From positions 372,001-436,000 of the forward strand of contig OW818685.1 of assembly GCA_942493245.1 (NCBI GenBank): a stretch of DNA of 64,000 nucleotides, in the 5' to 3' direction. Of the stretch, positions 52,289-61,102 are shown piece after piece. A program made the position numbers and the translations under genes. The DNA comes from DAOPYU01 sp942493245 (GTDB lineage Bacteria; Sumerlaeota; Sumerlaeia; UBA8349). Position 1 is the stretch's first letter. Each line of letters starts with the position of its first letter. The notes below the pieces were generated by a model. It did not search any database, was not told where the DNA came from, and saw only the letters and a list, made by a program, of their open reading frames with translations.

Positions 52289-54532
52289 CTATTTGGGTGG
52301 GTCCTGGGGTATTCCCACCACAAAAACCCCTTCATACGGCTCCAGTTTTATTTCGAGCGACGCCGCGGACGGCTCGATGGCGCCCGTGATGGGACGGTAG
52401 AGAGTGTACGGCCCCGGCGCCGCGAACTGGGGACGGATCGTCTGGGGGTCTGGGGAGACACTGGCCAGAAAATAGACCGAACGCCCCTCGATCGTATGGT
52501 GACGACACAGGATCGTCGGATTCGACTCCGCGAGCGTGAGGTCGGACGGGAGTTTCTTCCGAATGGCCGCCGGGACCTCTTTCCAGTCCATCTGGCGGGC
52601 GGGACCGTTCGGTCCGAAGAGGCGCTGCATGCTTTCGCGCACGGCGGTGCGGTTCTGCGCGTTCTCGGCCAGGTCGGGCAAGGCTCCGGCGGACAGGATT
52701 GTTACCCCCTCGGCGGCGAAGCGTTCGAGTTGTTTGCACGATTCGAGGTCGAGCGCGGCCAGGGAGGGCAACACCACGCAGCCGTAGCGTTGATTGCCGA
52801 TCTGGACCTTGCCGCCGCTCACCTGGGCCTCGCGCAGGGCCTGCTCGTCCACGAGGTGGGCGGCGATCTGGTTCTGCGTGAGGAGGCGCATGAGGGACTT
52901 GAAGATGACCTCGATCATTTGGGCGCTCTGGGTTTGCTTCTCCCAGTAATTTTCCCCGCCCGAGACCGGCCGCACCAGCGCCCAGGCGGATCGGATGGGA
53001 TAGAGCACCGCCACGTCGCAGACCGGCTCGCCGTTCTGAAGAAACTGACTGAGGCGGCCCACGTAATCGTTGTAGGCGCGGTACCCCGCTTCGCCGATCC
53101 CGTTCCACCCCCAGTAAGAAGTGGTGACATTGACCCCGAGGGCGTAGAGGAGATTGGCCTGCCCCCGCCGTTCCGGCAGAGTGGCCTCGCGCCCACGATT
53201 GCCCAAGCTCCAGTCCGAGCACTCGGCCTGGACCAGCCGGGCTCCCGTCAGACGGGCCGCCGAGGCCGCCTGCAGGGGGACGATGAAGTCGGAACCCTGG
53301 AGCATCTGTTGCGGTTCCGCTTCGAGCATGTCAATGCCGGGCAGGTCCATGCGGCGCAGGACGGCGAGGAGGCTCCCCTCGAAGAAGACGTGGCCCAGGA
53401 TGTTTTCTTCGGCCAGCGGATGGCCCGACGCGGCGATGCCGTGCGCGCGGCACCAGTCCTGAATCTGGCCGAAGTAGGCTTCGACGTACCGCTCGGTGAT
53501 GAGTTCGTAGTAGTTCTGGCGCGTGACGCACGCCTCGGGCGAGTCGGAGAAAAACAGGTGCCACAGACGCGGGCGCAGGTCGTACCCCCAGCGTTTCTGG
53601 AACAGCTCGGGCAGGTCGTGGACCCAGGGCACGGCGGGCGGACGGTCCTCGAAGAGCGGCTTGTCGAGCGTGGCTATTTTTCCCTCGAGTTGCTTCGGGA
53701 TCGGCCCGACGTAGGAGGCGCCCAGGGAAGGCTCATCGGTGAAAACCGCGCGGAAGCTGGACCATGCTTCGGGGGAGAGTTCGCGCAGGTACCGCTCGTG
53801 CGTCACGCGGAGGAAAGCCGCCGTAGCGCGCGGGTCGAGGACGTTGATGTATTGTTTGAACTCGCTGACGTTCCCGGCGGCGTGGGTCCCCTCGTACATG
53901 TAACGGTGCGCGAGATAGACCACGGTCCACTCCCCCTCGGGCGCGTCCCAGAGGAGCGTCCCGGAAACGTTGACGCGGGCGCCGAGATCTTCGACCGTGT
54001 CCTTGTCGCGGAACACCCCCGCCCACGCGAAGGCGCGGCAACTGTCGGGCAGGTCGAATCGCAGGGTGGCGGGGCCTTTCACCGTCTTTGTGTAACAGGC
54101 GATCCCCTGCGCGGCGAGTTCTGGGTTCGAGCGCGTGACGATGCCCCCCGCCGTCCCGCTCGGATAGCCTTTCTCGTCGTAGAGCCACAGCGGCATCCCC
54201 CGTTTGCGAGATTCCTCGACGGCGATACGAAAAACGTCCCACTCTTTGGCGTCCATCAGGTAGTTTCGGCTGCCCACGTTGGTGACAATGCCCCCCACGC
54301 CCATCGAGCGCAACAGGTCGAGCCGCTCGCCGATTCCCTCCGGCCCCTCGAGCGCCGCGGGATTCTTCATATACATGTCCGGGCCGTGGATGATCTGGAG
54401 CGGGCGGTACACGGCGTCCGGGTTCTGGAACGACTCCGGCTCAAACAGAGACGCTCCCCGGGAAGAAATGGGTCCAAGCGCCAGAAAGGAGAAGAGGAAA
54501 AGGATTGTGCGAAGCGGAATTCGACAGAACAC
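52289..54532 (-). CDS. Exported GH106-like glycoside hydrolase
   Basis: 747 aa with a GTG start at 54532, backed by AGGAGG six bases upstream. Signal peptide to about SSRGA. MPLWLYDEKGYPSGTAGG near residue 115 and FRAVFTDEPSLGASYVG (a likely catalytic glutamate) fit the alpha-L-rhamnosidase GH106 group and its uncharacterised relatives. GIAASGHPLAEENI and LVQAECSDWSLGNRGREATL lie in the barrel. The C-terminal part is beta-rich. Shorter than typical GH106 (about 1000 aa), so a subfamily. Expected to release sugar from plant- or algal-type glycans. A 19-bp palindrome lies 84 bp upstream of the start. Confidence 0.65.
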   Translation of the reverse strand: MFCRIPLRTILFLFSFLALGPISSRGASLFEPESFQNPDAVYRPLQIIHGPDMYMKNPAALEGPEGIGERLDLLRSMGVGGIVTNVGSRNYLMDAKEWDVFRIAVEESRKRGMPLWLYDEKGYPSGTAGGIVTRSNPELAAQGIACYTKTVKGPATLRFDLPDSCRAFAWAGVFRDKDTVEDLGARVNVSGTLLWDAPEGEWTVVYLAHRYMYEGTHAAGNVSEFKQYINVLDPRATAAFLRVTHERYLRELSPEAWSSFRAVFTDEPSLGASYVGPIPKQLEGKIATLDKPLFEDRPPAVPWVHDLPELFQKRWGYDLRPRLWHLFFSDSPEACVTRQNYYELITERYVEAYFGQIQDWCRAHGIAASGHPLAEENILGHVFFEGSLLAVLRRMDLPGIDMLEAEPQQMLQGSDFIVPLQAASAARLTGARLVQAECSDWSLGNRGREATLPERRGQANLLYALGVNVTTSYWGWNGIGEAGYRAYNDYVGRLSQFLQNGEPVCDVAVLYPIRSAWALVRPVSGGENYWEKQTQSAQMIEVIFKSLMRLLTQNQIAAHLVDEQALREAQVSGGKVQIGNQRYGCVVLPSLAALDLESCKQLERFAAEGVTILSAGALPDLAENAQNRTAVRESMQRLFGPNGPARQMDWKEVPAAIRKKLPSDLTLAESNPTILCRHHTIEGRSVYFLASVSPDPQTIRPQFAAPGPYTLYRPITGAIEPSAASLEIKLEPYEGVFVVGIPQDPPK

Positions 54533-55285
54533 GTGAGACCTCCTGAAACAGAATCCTCTGGACCGGATTGTCCGGGTGAACCGTTGCGGCGCGGTTCCCG
54601 TTGGAACAGAACGCTCAACCGGAAATTCCGGTTGCCGCCTGCCCGCTTATCCACCCCCATCCAAGGAATCTGTACCCTACCACAGCGCTCCGGCGCGCGC
54701 GAGAAAGAAGGGATATTGGAAAAGGGGACCGGCAGGAAATCCTCTGATGCCTATTGAAAACGGTTATAATGGCATTCAACGGCGACGTCGAGAGTCGGAA
54801 AAGGGTGTTCGGTCCCAACGCTGGGCGTCTTCTGGTTTTTTGCGCATCCACGCGAGACGAGGAAAGATTTCAGCCCTCAGGACGAAAAACCGCCGAAAAG
54901 GGTTGCCCCGCACGGAGAAAATGGCTATAAAACAGAACGTATTGATCGAGAGGAAGGGTGGGACGCCGGAACAGGAAGGCGTTTCGCACCAAGAAGTCAT
55001 TCGCATTTTCCCTGAGTTCTACATAGTGAGAATCGGTTCAAGAGGTTCCTTTGATTTACGGCCATTGGAGGCCATCCAGAGGAATGATCTCCTCGGATGT
55101 GAACGTTAACGAAAAAGGGGGGGATGAAAGCGGGACGGCCCCGTATCCCAGAACCAGGAGTGCCGTACCCGGGAAAGGCTGAGGAAAACCCCAGCGACGG
55201 TCCGACCGCTGACCGGAAAAACGAGACGGTCCATTCATGAAACTATCCGATATCAAAGGTTCTTATCATCGAAAAGGAGAAGGCT
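54533..55285. other. Long intergenic region
   Basis: 753 bp between divergent genes. It contains the 19-bp palindrome. A possible 62-codon frame (ATG 54921 to 55109, preceded by GGAG) encodes a charged peptide with no recognised family; I do not call it a gene. No clear promoter pair seen. Confidence 0.35.
54616..54634. promoter_or_regulatory. Perfect 19-bp palindrome upstream of the GH106-like gene
   Basis: CAACCGGAA-A-TTCCGGTTG, an odd-length perfect inverted repeat 84 bp before the GTG at 54532. Size and position fit an operator for a dimeric regulator; the regulator is unknown. Confidence 0.4.
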
Positions 55286-55978
55286 ATGAAATCGTGGAAA
55301 CAGATCCTGAGTTGTATGGCGGTCTTTCTGACCGTTCTGTCCCTGAGCGTTTACGCACAGGCGCCCCAGGGCGATGGCAAGGGCGGCGGCATGACCCCCG
55401 AGGAACGCGCCGCGTTGGCTAAAGATTCCGCGCCGCTGACGGCCAAGGCGATTGCGCAGTATGTGGAACTGAAGGGCGACGCCGAGAAGAAATTCACGGA
55501 CGCCTATGTGGCCGAGTTGGCTGAGGCCCAGAAACGCATGGCGGACGCCCGTCAGGCGAACACGGGTGACCGGCAGGCGATGATGGACCTCGGACGCCAG
55601 AATGAAGAGAAAATGAAGGAAGTGTTGGCCAAGAACCTGACGCCCGAACAGGCCAAGAAGGCTGAAAAAGTGACGGGACGGGGCGCCGGTTTGGAACGCC
55701 AGATTCAGACTCTGTTGCGCAACAAGGTGGAAAAAGAGAAAATCGAGAAGGCCCTCCCGACGCTTGTCAAGTTCGTCGAAGCGAGCCAGGAGTTGATGGC
55801 CAAGATGCAGGACAACACCCTCACGCGTGAAGAGTTCGGCCCGAAAATGACCGAACTGCGCGACAAGACGGCCACGGAATTGGCTCCCGCCATCGGCGAA
55901 GAAGCGGCGAACAAGTGGAAAGAAACGCGCGGCTTCGGCGGCATGCGGGGCGGCGGTCAGCGGCCTGCGCAGCAGTAA
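55286..55978 (+). CDS. Exported helical protein, first copy of tandem pair
   Basis: 230 aa, ATG at 55286 after AAGGAGAAGG. Signal peptide MKSWKQILSCMAVFLTVLSL...YAQA. The mature part is almost wholly charged alpha-helix with Ala, Glu and Lys, including LTAKAIAQYVELKGDAEKKF and KNLTPEQAKKAEKV. It ends in a Gly/Arg/Gln tail. Size, composition and the LTPEQ-type helix recall Spy/CpxP periplasmic chaperones, but the LTxxQ signature is only approximate. Followed by its own hairpin and by a paralogous second copy. Confidence 0.8.
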   Translation: MKSWKQILSCMAVFLTVLSLSVYAQAPQGDGKGGGMTPEERAALAKDSAPLTAKAIAQYVELKGDAEKKFTDAYVAELAEAQKRMADARQANTGDRQAMMDLGRQNEEKMKEVLAKNLTPEQAKKAEKVTGRGAGLERQIQTLLRNKVEKEKIEKALPTLVKFVEASQELMAKMQDNTLTREEFGPKMTELRDKTATELAPAIGEEAANKWKETRGFGGMRGGGQRPAQQ

Positions 55979-56014
55979 TTTCGGGGATGAAGAACCCGGC
56001 TTTCAGGTAAAGCG

Positions 56015-56060
56015 ACAGGGGCTGGATTCCTCAAGGGAGTCCCGTCCCTGTTGTCTTGTT
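56015..56060 (+). terminator. Terminator after first tandem copy
   Basis: 16-bp stem with one mismatch (56015-56030 and 56036-56051), 5-base loop TCAAG, then a T-rich TGTCTTGTT. Homologous to the hairpin at 56848. Confidence 0.65.
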
Positions 56061-56110
56061 CCAGATTCATTCTGGATCCCATACGTGTTGCTATCGAAAA
56101 GGAGAAAACC

Positions 56111-56809
56111 ATGAAATCGTGGAAACGGATACTGAGTTGTATGACGGTCTTTGTGGCCGTTCTGACGTTGAGCGTCAGCGCGCAGGCGCCCCAGGGAGGC
56201 GGTCCGACGCCTGAACAACGCGCCGAATTTGCCGAGCTTGCCAAGAACTCCGCGCCATTGACGGCCAAGGCAATTGCGCAGTATGTGGAATTGAAGGGCG
56301 ACGCCGAGAAGAAATTCACGGAAGCCTATGTGGCCGAGTTGGCCGCGGCCCAGAAACGAATGGAAGACGCCATGCAGGCGAGCCAGGGCAATCCGCAGGG
56401 GATGATGGATCTTTTCCGTGAAAACGGCGAAAAGATGAAGGAAGTGTTGGATAAGAATCTGACGCCCGAGCAGGCCACAAAAGCGGCCAAGGTGACGGGG
56501 CCTTTCAACACACTGAACGCGGAAATCCAGAACCTGCTGCGCAATAAAGTGGAGAAAGAAAAAATCGAGAAGGCCCTGCCCGCTCTGACGAAGTACGCCG
56601 AAGCGAGTCAGGATCTGATGAGCAAGATGCGCGATGGCAGCGTGACGCGTGAGGAAATCGGGACCAAAATGGCCGAATTGCGCGACCAGGCGGCCAAGGA
56701 TCTGACGCCCGTCATCGGCGAAGAAGCGACGAACAAGTGGAAAGAAACGCGTGGCTTCGGCGGCATGATGGGGATGCGTCGCGGTGGCGGCCAGCCCCCG
56801 CAGCAGTGA
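56111..56809 (+). CDS. Exported helical protein, second copy of tandem pair
   Basis: 232 aa. ATG at 56111 follows AAAAGGAGAAAACC exactly as in the first copy; the frame upstream is not used. Signal peptide MKSWKRILSCMTVFVAVLTL...SAQA. Aligns with the first copy along its whole length (AIAQYVELKGDAEKKFT, LRNKVEKEKIEKALP, NKWKETRGFGGM all shared). The differences are spread evenly, so this is an old duplication that has stayed in frame. Function as for the first copy: probably periplasmic, possibly chaperone-like. Confidence 0.8.
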   Translation: MKSWKRILSCMTVFVAVLTLSVSAQAPQGGGPTPEQRAEFAELAKNSAPLTAKAIAQYVELKGDAEKKFTEAYVAELAAAQKRMEDAMQASQGNPQGMMDLFRENGEKMKEVLDKNLTPEQATKAAKVTGPFNTLNAEIQNLLRNKVEKEKIEKALPALTKYAEASQDLMSKMRDGSVTREEIGTKMAELRDQAAKDLTPVIGEEATNKWKETRGFGGMMGMRRGGGQPPQQ

Positions 56810-56847
56810 TCTCGGGGATGAAAAACCCGACTTTCAGGTAAAGCGGC

Positions 56848-56888
56848 AGGGGCTGGATTCCTTGAGGGAGTCCAGCCCCTTTCCGTTG
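56848..56888 (+). terminator. Terminator after second tandem copy
   Basis: Stem AGGGGCTGGA...TCCAGCCCCT extended by TTCC/GGGA (56848-56861 and 56867-56880), loop TTGA plus one base, followed by TTTCC. Stronger version of the hairpin after the first copy. Confidence 0.8.
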
Positions 56889-57040
56889 ATTCCGGGGGGA
56901 CGGGGAAAAAGGGCAAAAAAATGCCCACGAACCAGCGGCATTCACTGGTTCATGGGACAAAATCAGATCCGCCCGTTTCCGTTCTCCGCGCGACTCCCTC
57001 CAGATTGCGCTTCCAACGGAAACCAGGTTACCGGTTCCGA

Positions 57041-57586
57041 TCAGGCTTCCGGATTCTGGATGTCGCGGGCAATCATGATCGCGTCGCGGAAATGGCTCAG
57101 CGTCACGAGCGAGGCAGTTTGCGTCAGGTTGATGAGGAACAACACTTCTTTCGGTGTCGGCTTCATCGTGTTCCACATTTCGTTGGTGGCGACGAACTTC
57201 TTCAACGCGGGCGACAGGTCCGCATTGTTCTGAAGCGCCTCACGCATTTTCCGGAAACCATCCGGATCCTTTTCCAGAGCCTGAAGTTCCTGGGTCACGG
57301 CTTCGATGTCCAACACGGGCATTTCCGAAACCAGGTTTTTCATCTGGGTCGGCAGTTTCTCGCGCACCCAGATCAAAACCGCTTCCTTTTCCGGGATGCC
57401 GATGTTGGCGGCAATTTTCAGCCACAGTTTCAAGGACGGGGTCACGAAACCCTTCTCGAACTTGAAAATGGCCGGCCCCGAAACGCTGTAGCGCTCCGCC
57501 AGATCGGCCTGGGTCAGGTTGTGATCCTTGCGGAACTTCATGATGCGGGCCCCGAGAATCGAGGTTGTTTCACTGTACTTTGGCAT
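57041..57586 (-). CDS. XRE-family transcriptional regulator
   Basis: 181 aa, ATG at 57586 after GGGAGG. Residues ~12-70 form a Cro/CI-type helix-turn-helix: RKDHNLTQADLAERYSVSGPAIFKFEKG, with recognition helix VSGPAIFKFE. The remaining ~110 residues are helical with no recognised sensor domain (LVTLSHFRDAIMIARDI near the end). Single gene; a promoter is suggested just upstream. Targets unknown. Confidence 0.85.
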   Translation of the reverse strand: MPKYSETTSILGARIMKFRKDHNLTQADLAERYSVSGPAIFKFEKGFVTPSLKLWLKIAANIGIPEKEAVLIWVREKLPTQMKNLVSEMPVLDIEAVTQELQALEKDPDGFRKMREALQNNADLSPALKKFVATNEMWNTMKPTPKEVLFLINLTQTASLVTLSHFRDAIMIARDIQNPEA

Positions 57587-57661
57587 ACTTTTGACCTCCC
57601 GAAGAAAATAGAGCAAAACGGGCTTCAGGAAAGACCGTCTCCTTCGCTCAAACCAAGATCT

Positions 57662-57690
57662 ATTCTGGACATTTCTACCAGAGCGGTCAA
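57662..57690 (-). promoter_or_regulatory. Candidate promoter of the XRE regulator
   Basis: Minus strand TTGACC (57690-57685) and CAGAAT (57667-57662), 17 bp apart, 76 bp before the ATG at 57586. The -35 matches consensus at 5 of 6 bases and the -10 at 4 of 6. Confidence 0.4.
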
Positions 57691-57763
57691 GCGTAATCTA
57701 CAGGGATTAGAAAGTAAAAATCACTCCCGCAGTAAAGAAAAATCTCTCTCATGCTACTTGGGT

Positions 57764-57899
57764 CCTGATAACCCGGCCAATAAATTCCTCGATAAATCGC
57801 ATTTTTTTGCTGTCTCACCCCAGACAGAGCGATACCGTTCCCCAACGCAACCACTTTTCGCTAATTTTATAACATTATAGAGAGGGCCGGATTATCAGG
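57764..57899. repeat. Inverted repeat flanking an AT-rich 106-bp segment
   Basis: Arms CCTGATAACCCGGCC (57764-57778) and GGCCGGATTATCAGG (57885-57899) are complementary with one mismatch. The AT-rich interior contains a CTGTCT-CACCCC-AGACAG hairpin. Could be a miniature mobile element or a regulatory RNA region; no target duplication seen. Confidence 0.4.
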
Positions 57900-57945
57900 G
57901 AAAAGTCCGATTTTTGCATCTATCGGGTAAGGTGCCCTCGCGTTT

Positions 57946-59181
57946 TCACGCGCGCGCGATGGAAATCTCTTCGGCGGCGCATGTCTCCCGAAAGTCGGGA
58001 CTGACCCACAGGGCGGTGAAAACGGCCTCCTGAACGGATGTCGGAGAAAACCGTACGACTCGAATTCCGTCTTCGATCAGGACGCGCCGGGCGCTTTCCA
58101 CCAGATTTCCGCACACCACCCACCCGCATCCTGACTGGGAGATGCGCCGGGCTTCGGCCTCCCCGACAACAGAACCGTTCAGGCAAATCGCCACCCGACT
58201 CGGAAGGGGGGGGATTCGGTTCATTCTCCGTTGCGGGGTTTCCCCGACGGGGGAAGAGTCCGATTCCCGTCCCCGATTTTCTTCCGGGATTCCGGGCGCT
58301 TCTGGGAGAGGCGTGGCCTCGAAACACCGCAACCCTGCTGTCCGGACGGTTTCGGCATCCAACTTGTCCGGCGCTTCGCCCATCCACCCAAAGGGGTGGG
58401 GCGCCTCGCGCAATTCCTCCAGAGGGTAGAGATCGAACGCCATTTCTTCATACGGATGCACTGTACGGACCAGGTCCAGAACCTGAACGATTTTTTCCCG
58501 GGGCGCCACTGTTTCGAGGCGCGTTTCCTCGGCGCTTTCGAGCCGTCCCACCGCACCGGCCCACGGCTGTGCCCCGTCGAGCGGGCGGTAGGTGCCGACG
58601 CCGGGGGTACGGAACGTGCAGTGGCTGTAGCGTCCGATCACCCCCGCCCCGCCCTGCGCCATCGCATCTATCACCGCGTTTTCGTACCCCACGGGCGTGA
58701 ACACCACCAGTTTGAGGCGATCCGACGGACCCGAAAGAAGGTTGCGCAACGGACGAACGGAGGCCAGCCCCAATTCCGAGGCCAGAAGGCAGTCCGCTCC
58801 CAACGCGCTGTTTTCCAACGCCTGCCCGACTGCGGCAACCGCGCACCGAGCCTTTAGAAGCCGTTCCACGGCTCTGCCTGGTTCCGGCGCGTCCGAGCGG
58901 AGTGTACCGGGAACGGAGGACCACAGAGGTTTCCAGAGCAGCAGGAGGTCGAGACCGCGTTCTTCGACAGCGGTCAGTTCTTTTTCCCCGGCTTCAAGCG
59001 CCCACCCAACCCGGCGTGTTTCGACGCGCCCATCTCCCAGAATCAGAGGGATCTGGAACGAGGGGGAATTCGTCCGGGTAATGGGGCTGACAGGTAATTT
59101 CTCGATGACAGAAGATGGCGCTTCCGGGGAAGCCAGACGGCTTTCCAGAAGGCTCAGGAAGTCTTGAATCGAAAGAGGCAT
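57946..59181 (-). CDS. Nif3/YqfO-family protein lacking the metal ligands
   Basis: 411 aa, ATG at 59181 (MPLSIQDFLSLLE); the frame continues upstream into the tRNA gene, so a longer start is unlikely. The YqfO-type insert domain is clear: FTPVGYENAVIDAMAQGGAG, YSHCTFRTPGVGTYRP, KIVQVLDLVRTVHPYEEMAF. The flanking Nif3 halves are recognisable (GDGRVETRRVGWALE) but the metal motifs are gone. The HHP motif reads WKPL, the H-x-x-LD motif reads GQALEN, and the GHH-TE motif reads FSPTSVQ. Known Nif3 proteins bind two metals; this one probably does not. Function unknown. It follows a tRNA gene on the same strand by 42 bp. Confidence 0.78.
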   Translation of the reverse strand: MPLSIQDFLSLLESRLASPEAPSSVIEKLPVSPITRTNSPSFQIPLILGDGRVETRRVGWALEAGEKELTAVEERGLDLLLLWKPLWSSVPGTLRSDAPEPGRAVERLLKARCAVAAVGQALENSALGADCLLASELGLASVRPLRNLLSGPSDRLKLVVFTPVGYENAVIDAMAQGGAGVIGRYSHCTFRTPGVGTYRPLDGAQPWAGAVGRLESAEETRLETVAPREKIVQVLDLVRTVHPYEEMAFDLYPLEELREAPHPFGWMGEAPDKLDAETVRTAGLRCFEATPLPEAPGIPEENRGRESDSSPVGETPQRRMNRIPPLPSRVAICLNGSVVGEAEARRISQSGCGWVVCGNLVESARRVLIEDGIRVVRFSPTSVQEAVFTALWVSPDFRETCAAEEISIARA

Positions 59182-59223
59182 GGGAGGCCGTAAAACGGCG
59201 CGGGGGAATGCTGGAGCGCGGGA

Positions 59224-59300
59224 TGGTGGGCCCACTAGGACTCGAACCTAGGACCTACCGGTTATGAGCCGGCGGCTCTGACCAACTGAGCTATGGGCCC
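59224..59300 (-). tRNA. tRNA with anticodon CAU (Met elongator or Ile2)
   Basis: Minus-strand cloverleaf: acceptor GGGCCCA/TGGGCCC, D arm GCTC-AGTTGGTCA-GAGC, anticodon stem GCCGG/CCGGT with loop CTCATAA (anticodon CAU), T arm CTAGG-TTCGAGT-CCTAG, discriminator A and encoded CCA (59226-59224). It lacks initiator features. Elongator Met versus lysidine-modified Ile2 cannot be told apart by eye. Confidence 0.95.
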
Positions 59301-59355
59301 GCGATTCCCAACCGATCGAGGAATGGAACCGGTCCATTCTGCCGATGGGAATGCG

Positions 59356-59384
59356 ATCATAATCTGCCGGGCCGGGTGAGTCAA
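59356..59384 (-). promoter_or_regulatory. Promoter of the tRNA gene
   Basis: Minus strand TTGACT (59384-59379) and TATGAT (59361-59356), separated by 17 bp, about 56 bp upstream of the tRNA 5' end. Both hexamers match consensus at 5 of 6 positions. Confidence 0.65.
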
Positions 59385-59556
59385 CCCGAAAGGGGGAAGT
59401 TTTTGGGAGACCTCGATCCGCGGGTCTTCTCCTGAAGGCCTGTCGCCAATCGAAAAATCAGGGATATCGGCCCCGGAGGGGCGCCCCAGACGGAAAAACG
59501 GTGGTGGGAGGCGCGTTTTCAAATCCGTCCATGCAATCTGAAAGAAGGAGGACGGG

Positions 59557-60402
59557 TCAGGCTTTTCGGAACAGAACCACGTAATCGGAACTGGTGGCGG
59601 GTTGGAAGGGGGACTTGTCCAGTCCGCCCCATTCGTTTTCGCATGTCAGTCCCGCTGAGGTGGCCGCCTGCTGGAGGGTGGCGGGGGATACGGCGTTGAG
59701 GAACGAAGATTCGGCCAGCGTTTCCCAGGCACCCCCCCTGGGCCGCGCCTGTGCGGCGACGAACAGGAGGAGCACACGCCCGTCGTCCAGAACCTGAAGG
59801 GTCTTGGTCAGGACGGTCTCGCGCCTCCGGACAACGCCGTGGCGGGTGACGGTCGTTTGTCCCAGGTTCCGCAACCGCTCATAATTGAGGATCTGACAGA
59901 GGACTTTCCCCGAGGGACGGGTTGCGTTGGCCGCGTGGGTCAGGACGGACGCCAGTTGATTGACGGGGTCGAAAACGCTGAGCGTGTTGCCCAACAGGAG
60001 TGTCAATGCGACATCGGGAGAGGGTTCGATCGGGAGAAGCAGGTCGGCCTGACGGTACTGGATGGATTCCGAAGCGATCAAGCGGCGCGCCTGCGCCAGC
60101 ATGGACGCGCTGGCGTCGAGGGCCAGCACGGGGTACCCGGCACGGGCAAAAAGGCGGGAGTGGAAGCCGTTTCCACAGGCGAGGTCCAAAATGCGGGTCT
60201 GTTTCCGGGCGGAAGAATCGGCAAGACCGTCCGGGTGAAGTTGCCGGGCAATCTCGATCAGGAGCGGTTCTTCGCGGGCGCGGCGCTTGCGCTCATCTAC
60301 AAGAAGCCTATAGACGTGTCCCATCCGCTCGAAGATCGAAACGGCCTCCTTCGGCTTCTGTTCAGGAAGAGGGGGAGGATTGGAGAGGGATTTGCGGACC
60401 AT
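59557..60402 (-). CDS. Class I SAM-dependent methyltransferase
   Basis: 281 aa from ATG 60402 (MVRKSLSNPP), 13 bp after the stop of the acyltransferase gene. SAM-binding motif I ILDLACGNGFHSRLFARAG, then VLALDASASML and a DVALTLLLGNTLS motif. The C-terminal part is variable with SSDYVVLFRKA. Resembles small-molecule or ubiquinone/tetrapyrrole-type methyltransferases; substrate unknown. Translationally close to the upstream acyltransferase, so probably one transcript. Confidence 0.85.
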   Translation of the reverse strand: MVRKSLSNPPPLPEQKPKEAVSIFERMGHVYRLLVDERKRRAREEPLLIEIARQLHPDGLADSSARKQTRILDLACGNGFHSRLFARAGYPVLALDASASMLAQARRLIASESIQYRQADLLLPIEPSPDVALTLLLGNTLSVFDPVNQLASVLTHAANATRPSGKVLCQILNYERLRNLGQTTVTRHGVVRRRETVLTKTLQVLDDGRVLLLFVAAQARPRGGAWETLAESSFLNAVSPATLQQAATSAGLTCENEWGGLDKSPFQPATSSDYVVLFRKA

Positions 60403-60415
60403 CGGCTGAAAACTC

Positions 60416-61102
60416 TCAATCCGTTTTTTCGTTTTTGAGGGTGTGCAGACTCTGTTCCAACTGGAGGCGCAAGACCTCGATCTGCTTTTCTGTCGCGTCG
60501 GGCGGGACGACAATCGGCTCGCCGTAGTGGACTTCTACACGCGCGAAGGGTTTGGGGATTTCCATCTGGTCCCAGGACTTCAGAACCCATTTTCGATCCA
60601 GACGGGACGCCACGGGGACTACCGGACGGCCCGAGCGCTGAGCCAGGTACAGGATGCCCGGCTTGTTGACCTGGTGGCGCGGTCCGCGTGGTGCGTCCAC
60701 GGCCAGCCCGGCGAAATCGCCCGGTTGGAGGGTGTGGAGCATCTTGAGCAGGGCGCGGGCACCCCCGCGCGAGGAACTGCCCCGGACGACGTGGAAGTGG
60801 TTCAGGGTCAAAAAACGCGTCATAAGTTCGCCATCGCGGCTCTGGCTGGCCATCATGAACATGCGGGCGAAAGAATTGACAGAGCGGTCCGCTTCGTATG
60901 ACATCGGCATGCAGTCCCCATGCCAGAAAGCGAAGACGTAGCGTGTTCCATTTTCGCTGACGTCGCGCCAGAGATTTCTGTCGGGCAGGACTTGCGTGAA
61001 CCGGAGCGTCCAGCCGATTGTCTTGAAAAGGGCGTAAACCAACGGAACTCCCACGTAGAGCGCGAGTTTGTCGAGGAGGCGTTTCTTGAGGGGTCTTTCC
61101 AA
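60416..61102 (-). CDS. DUF374 lysophospholipid/lipid A acyltransferase-family protein
   Basis: 228 aa. The only usable upstream start is a TTG at 61102; the first internal ATG would remove the conserved AFWHGD motif. Characteristic DUF374 blocks: VFAFWHGDCMPM, SQSRDGELMTRFL, VRGSSSRGGARALL, VDAPRGPRHQVNKPG and KSWDQMEIPKPF. Membrane-associated, one N-terminal hydrophobic segment. Expected role: acyl transfer to lipid A or lysophospholipid at the inner membrane. Followed at once by the methyltransferase gene. Confidence 0.9.
   Translation of the reverse strand: MERPLKKRLLDKLALYVGVPLVYALFKTIGWTLRFTQVLPDRNLWRDVSENGTRYVFAFWHGDCMPMSYEADRSVNSFARMFMMASQSRDGELMTRFLTLNHFHVVRGSSSRGGARALLKMLHTLQPGDFAGLAVDAPRGPRHQVNKPGILYLAQRSGRPVVPVASRLDRKWVLKSWDQMEIPKPFARVEVHYGEPIVVPPDATEKQIEVLRLQLEQSLHTLKNEKTD

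Noticed and set aside
54921..55109. 62-codon open frame with GGAG upstream
   Set aside because: No family, no conserved motif, and it lies in a repeat-bearing gap. It could be real but cannot be supported.
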